In this document: positions 21,501 to 25,247 of the stretch, piece by piece
Layout of the letters: the number at the start of each line of letters is the position of its first letter
How positions within the stretch are numbered: the stretch's first letter is position 1
Virus record (IMG/VR): IMGVR_UViG_3300012005_000051
Span: 1-25,247 of that record
Length of the DNA: 25,247 bases
From: a virus
Reading direction: 5' to 3' (one strand)
Program-made: the position numbers and the translations under genes
Notes under the pieces: generated by a model
What the model was told of the DNA's origin: nothing
Database searches by the model: none
What the model saw: only the letters and a program-made list of their open reading frames with translations

Positions 21501-23219
21501 ATGAAAGATTTATTAGAGCATTTTAAAAGACAAAATGAACTATTAACCCCAATGATTAATCCGGAAGATATAGGGCAGGACTTTATAGGAGGAGACCCAA
21601 TCCCAGAAGATTCTCAGGCCAAAGATTCGATTCAGCAAGCTCCTGGCCGCACTGATCAGCAAATGCAAGACCAGCAAGACTATATGAACGATCAAAACTA
21701 TAATCGTCTAAAAGATAATAATGATCTTCCGGGGCAAAATGCCCAGGGAAGAGATCCGGCCAACTGGAAAGATACTTTACTAAATACACTTAATCCATTC
21801 ACTCCCACACAGGCCAGTATTGTAGGCGGTAAACTAGGAGGACACCCAATTGATGAAAAAACGGGAAGAGAGATCTCTCAGACTCCATCGGTTGAAGCAG
21901 GAGCGGATAGTTCAACTGTGACCAACACTGGTCCTAATGTTACCACTGGAGCTAAAGATCCTCGATCAAGTGTAGAGCATATTTCTAGTGGGAAAGAGCA
22001 ACAACTTCCCATGGTGCAAACTCCCGAAAGTGTAAATGCTGCCGCTAAAATTATTGCACAAGAGAAACAAATTCCCTTTGAAGATGCGCTAAAGATTGCT
22101 CAAAATGATGCTTCTCAAAATCTAGCTACGGCCACTTCCGCTAAAGATCAATATGAAAATGCACTTAGTACTTTGCCAGCAATGCAAGCTCGTCAAAAAG
22201 AGATTTATACTAAAATTGATAATCAGGTTAATGAGATTAATAACATTTCAAAGATTGATCCTAATCGTATCTGGAACCAGGGATCAACTGGGAATAAGTT
22301 GGCTTTTTTAGTAAGTGCGGCCTTTGGAGGTTTGCAAGCTGACGGCCCCTTGAGGGCGGTTATTAATAGCGATATCCAAGCTCAAATTCAAGATGCTAAC
22401 AATGAAAGTGAGAATAAGCGCGGAGTTTTAAGTGTTTTTTTAAAGCAGGGCGACTCAATGAGAGAGGCCATTCAAAATACTATGGGATTCTACAAGGGAT
22501 ACGTTGATTCATTAAAAGCGATGGGACAGGCGAAAATGGCGCTTAACCCAGAAAACGTCAATGCTGCCGCGATTGATCTTTTTAATAAGAATTCTAAAAT
22601 GATTGGAGACCAGCATTTGGCCCTTGCCGGGAAAGAAATGGAGGTCAAGAAGACCAATATTGATATTGCTAAAACTAATACCAATCTGCGTGAAAAGCAA
22701 ATGGGCCGCCAAATTGAAGCGGAGAAATATGCTAAAGATCAAAATAAATTTACCACACAGGCCGGAGAAGCAGCAGAGCAAACCATTAAGGGCAAAGGTG
22801 CGGCCAAGCGTTTGGTAGAACTTGAGAGTAAAGGAATTCAAGGGGTAACGGTTGACAATATTCTTGATAAAAATCAATTAAGAGCTTTGTCTAATGAGGA
22901 CTATAACTCAGGAACCTTTAAAAACTTAATTAATGAAATGATCGTTAGAGGCTCTCCTCAGTTAAGAGATAATGCTCAAAAATCAGACCTTTCAGAATAT
23001 TATACTACCTCAATTCGACTAGCGGCCGAGTTAGCAAAAAATGAAGGTGCAAGATTAACTGAAGATAACATTGCCAACTATTTAAAACGAGTTATCCCAG
23101 GCCCTAATCTAACCCCCCAAGCGAGAGCAAGGGTGCAATTAGAGCGTACGCGTGATGCTGGTAGAATGGCCATTAAAGGCGGTCCGGCGGCCGAAAAGAT
23201 CATTAACCTTAACAAGTAA
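21501..23219 (+). CDS. internal virion (ejection) protein candidate, 572 aa
   Basis: The N-terminal 190 residues are disordered (Gln, Asp, Asn, Pro, Gly). Residues about 190-250 form a coiled coil ('ALSTLPAMQARQKEIYTKIDNQVNEINNIS'). About 255-330 hold 'NKLAFLVSAAFGGLQADG...AVINSDIQAQIQDANNESENK', a pattern ('..la..f.Gi..g......I...I..QI....') seen in podoviral internal virion proteins. The rest is Lys/Glu/Ala-rich helix. It is probably part of the complex that carries DNA across the envelope. GGAAG is 7 nt upstream. Its TAA is followed in frame by AAA AAA and the ATG of the next gene. Confidence 0.55.
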   Translation: MKDLLEHFKRQNELLTPMINPEDIGQDFIGGDPIPEDSQAKDSIQQAPGRTDQQMQDQQDYMNDQNYNRLKDNNDLPGQNAQGRDPANWKDTLLNTLNPFTPTQASIVGGKLGGHPIDEKTGREISQTPSVEAGADSSTVTNTGPNVTTGAKDPRSSVEHISSGKEQQLPMVQTPESVNAAAKIIAQEKQIPFEDALKIAQNDASQNLATATSAKDQYENALSTLPAMQARQKEIYTKIDNQVNEINNISKIDPNRIWNQGSTGNKLAFLVSAAFGGLQADGPLRAVINSDIQAQIQDANNESENKRGVLSVFLKQGDSMREAIQNTMGFYKGYVDSLKAMGQAKMALNPENVNAAAIDLFNKNSKMIGDQHLALAGKEMEVKKTNIDIAKTNTNLREKQMGRQIEAEKYAKDQNKFTTQAGEAAEQTIKGKGAAKRLVELESKGIQGVTVDNILDKNQLRALSNEDYNSGTFKNLINEMIVRGSPQLRDNAQKSDLSEYYTTSIRLAAELAKNEGARLTEDNIANYLKRVIPGPNLTPQARARVQLERTRDAGRMAIKGGPAAEKIINLNK

Positions 23220-23225
23220 AAAAAA

Positions 23226-25247
23226 ATGGCCTTATTAAATAGTAAAACTGGGAACCCCGTAGATCCGAGTACTCCAATGAGTCTAATGGATCTCTCGGGT
23301 AAAATTATAACCGTTCCAGCACATCAGGCAGAGGGCATCCTACAAGATCCGGCCAGCGGTTATCAACTAGCTAGTCCTAGTCAAAAAAATGACTATGCTT
23401 CTCAACAAAAACACGCGAGCGAAGGCCTAATGACTGCAGGAGAAGGATTGGCCGATGCTGCAACCTTTAGCATGGCCCACCCAATAATTAAGGGAGTTAT
23501 CAGCGCAGTAGATAAAGACCTAGGCAATAGTTACGAACAAAACTATCAAGAGCGTAAAGAGTGGAATCCTGGAATGGCGCTAGCTGGGCAAGTAGCAGGC
23601 TATGTCGCTGATCCTTTGGGTGTAATGGGAGTTCTTGGAAAAGGTGCCTCAGCGGTTGCTAAACCTTTAATAGGCGAAGCTTCTAGCATGGCCCTAGGTA
23701 GAATTGCCCAAAAAACTATTGTTGGAGGAATTGAAGGTACTGGATTCGGAGCACTTAATTATACTTTACCTAAGCTAGTCGATGATCAACCGTTTTCTGG
23801 TGATGCACTATTGGACAATATGTCTAAGGATGCGCTTAACTTTTCTATTTTTCACGGAGTTTTGCATTCGGGAGCCGAGGCCCTTAAGTCAGTGGCCGAG
23901 TCAAAAGTTACCGCCAAAAAGTTATTAGATAAAACAGTTAATAAATACACCAACCCTGAAGATCCTACGGGACCTAGTGGGGGACCTAGTGGGGGACCAC
24001 CTGGAATTAGTACTCAGCCTATAACCTTTGACGAACTTAACCGACTACGTTCACCATTAGGGCCCAAGGCTACTACTTTTAAAGTTAAAACTGAGCCAGC
24101 TCCGATTGATCCCAGTCAACCATTAGTTAATAATGACAAGGTGACATACACCCACCAGGACGGAAATAAATCGACAGTAATGGGGCCGCAAAACATTAGC
24201 GGAAATGGCGCTGATTTTAGTACCCCTCAAGGACTACAGGATATTGGATTAAAAAATAACATCAGTGATTTTGATGTTAAACATAGATCACTAAAGGGAG
24301 CTGATCAGAGTGAAAAGGACTTTTTAATAGAAAGTAAAAACCGCCAAACTAAAATTAATTGGCTAAATAAAAATGAAATGATTTTAACACCAGATGAGCA
24401 AAACGTCCTAGCTCAGCATGATAATATTATTAATGCCCTTAAGTCTCATCCCGACGAAGCCCTACTAAAACAACATTTACAGGTCATAAACCAAGGAATT
24501 GATACTATTACCGAGGGACTCCATAATAAATCTACTATTGACCGCGGGGCCTTGAATGATAATCTCGTTAAACAAGAACTTGAGCAAATGTCCCATGAAG
24601 TAAAAAACGCCACTCGCACCCAGGGATTGACAGTAGACTCTAATGGCGAAATTAACGGGCGTTATGATGATAACTCTTACCCGGACTATTACCGAGAGGT
24701 TGGTGCTAAAAATCCTGAAGACTTTGAGAAAATCTTAAGATCTGGCAAGGGTAAAAGGTATGACCGTATCGTTGAACTGGCCAAGGGGCGGCTAGAAAAT
24801 GGCTATGAGTCTACTACCTCAGGGCCTGTATATCCTCATCCAGATTATTTTACAGGTACAGCAGAAGAAGGAGCGGCTTCGCGCGCACCAATCTCTGAAC
24901 AAAATATATTAAAAGGAAAACTAGGTAATAACCCTAAGGCAGTCGATCAATTTATTGAAGGTCTTGATCATGCTCGCATGGGTGACGAGTTACATGTTTT
25001 TAAAAGTGATAAAGTAAGTGGAGAATTTACTCAAGTAAAAAGTAACCCTCTTTACAGTGATACTGCTAATGAAGTTACAAGAGACCTCAATGTTTCTGAT
25101 AAAATTCGGTTTCGCCAAAGAATTGCAACCTATAACAACGTTGCAGACTATATTAAGAATGATCTTTATCCTAAAACTGCAGACGAAATCGCTGGCAACC
25201 AACACGCTATTGATTATATTGCCCAAAAAAATAAGGCCAACTTAGCA
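23226..25247 (+). CDS. very large internal virion/ejection-type protein, 3' end missing
   Basis: The frame from ATG 23226 stays open for 674 codons to the right edge. Residues about 117-185 are Gly/Ala-rich and partly hydrophobic ('LAGQVAGYVADPLGVMGVLGKGA', 'GGIEGTGFGALNY'), as in large phage ejection or polyvalent proteins that must unfold and insert in membranes. A short GPSG tandem (249-260) forms a linker. The remainder is Lys/Asn/Asp-rich and helical without a visible enzyme motif in this part. No Shine-Dalgarno sequence precedes the start, only an A-run following the previous stop. It completes the expected set of ejection proteins, and enzymatic domains may lie beyond the edge. Confidence 0.65.
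   Translation, partial: MALLNSKTGNPVDPSTPMSLMDLSGKIITVPAHQAEGILQDPASGYQLASPSQKNDYASQQKHASEGLMTAGEGLADAATFSMAHPIIKGVISAVDKDLGNSYEQNYQERKEWNPGMALAGQVAGYVADPLGVMGVLGKGASAVAKPLIGEASSMALGRIAQKTIVGGIEGTGFGALNYTLPKLVDDQPFSGDALLDNMSKDALNFSIFHGVLHSGAEALKSVAESKVTAKKLLDKTVNKYTNPEDPTGPSGGPSGGPPGISTQPITFDELNRLRSPLGPKATTFKVKTEPAPIDPSQPLVNNDKVTYTHQDGNKSTVMGPQNISGNGADFSTPQGLQDIGLKNNISDFDVKHRSLKGADQSEKDFLIESKNRQTKINWLNKNEMILTPDEQNVLAQHDNIINALKSHPDEALLKQHLQVINQGIDTITEGLHNKSTIDRGALNDNLVKQELEQMSHEVKNATRTQGLTVDSNGEINGRYDDNSYPDYYREVGAKNPEDFEKILRSGKGKRYDRIVELAKGRLENGYESTTSGPVYPHPDYFTGTAEEGAASRAPISEQNILKGKLGNNPKAVDQFIEGLDHARMGDELHVFKSDKVSGEFTQVKSNPLYSDTANEVTRDLNVSDKIRFRQRIATYNNVADYIKNDLYPKTADEIAGNQHAIDYIAQKNKANLA
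23969..23998 (+). repeat. 12-nt tandem repeat encoding GPSG
   Basis: Two and a half copies of the unit GGGACCTAGTGG inside the last gene encode a GPSG-GPSG-GPP linker at residues 249-259. It separates the Gly/Ala-rich N-terminal region from the charged helical part. Confidence 0.85.

Overview
The window reads as about 25 kb of a tailed bacteriophage genome, roughly 39% G+C, and most probably a podovirus (short tail). It has a complete head-assembly run (small and large terminase, portal, scaffold, major capsid, neck adaptor), a P22 gp10-like tail hub and several internal-virion/ejection-type proteins. It has no tape-measure, tail-tube or sheath gene. The host cannot be named from the sequence. 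Strong AGGAG/AAGGGG ribosome-binding sites show ordinary bacterial translation. I see no tRNA, CRISPR array, integrase or lysis cassette here.

Layout. (1) 1-2666 is transcribed leftward. Reading in the direction of transcription it holds a PD-(D/E)XK endonuclease-like protein, a RecE-type exonuclease, several tiny zinc-binding or basic proteins, a DUF6948-like protein, an overlapping gene made of 40 (S/Y/D/P)-G dipeptides encoded by a hexanucleotide repeat, and a gene cut by the left edge. (2) 2690-3628 is a rightward island inside this leftward region. It has about 560 nt without a gene, rich in hairpins and with a long-range 13-bp helix, ending in a terminator-like structure. A 105-aa protein of unknown function follows. 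I read the gene-free part as a large structured non-coding RNA, and it is the most interesting item in the window. (3) 7655-3631 is the leftward early operon. It starts at a good promoter (TTGACA-15-TATAGT) and ends at a strong terminator. It carries many small coupled genes, an HNH nuclease, a replication-initiation protein, a helicase-loader-like protein, a tail-anchored membrane protein and a RecT-like annealing protein. Four or five of its genes are 32-59 codons long. (4) About 7656-7841 is an AT-rich divergent control region. (5) 7842-25247 is the rightward late region for packaging, head, neck, tail hub and ejection proteins. It ends inside a very large open gene that runs off the right edge.

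How it fits together: the leftward genes would replicate and recombine phage DNA (initiator, loader, RecT annealase, RecE-like exonuclease, HNH and PD-(D/E)XK nucleases). The rightward genes build the capsid and short tail and package DNA. Terminator-like hairpins after the capsid gene and two genes later would let the capsid gene be expressed more strongly than the genes that follow. The tetranucleotide GGCC is several-fold over-represented on both strands, an unusual compositional signature for a phage.
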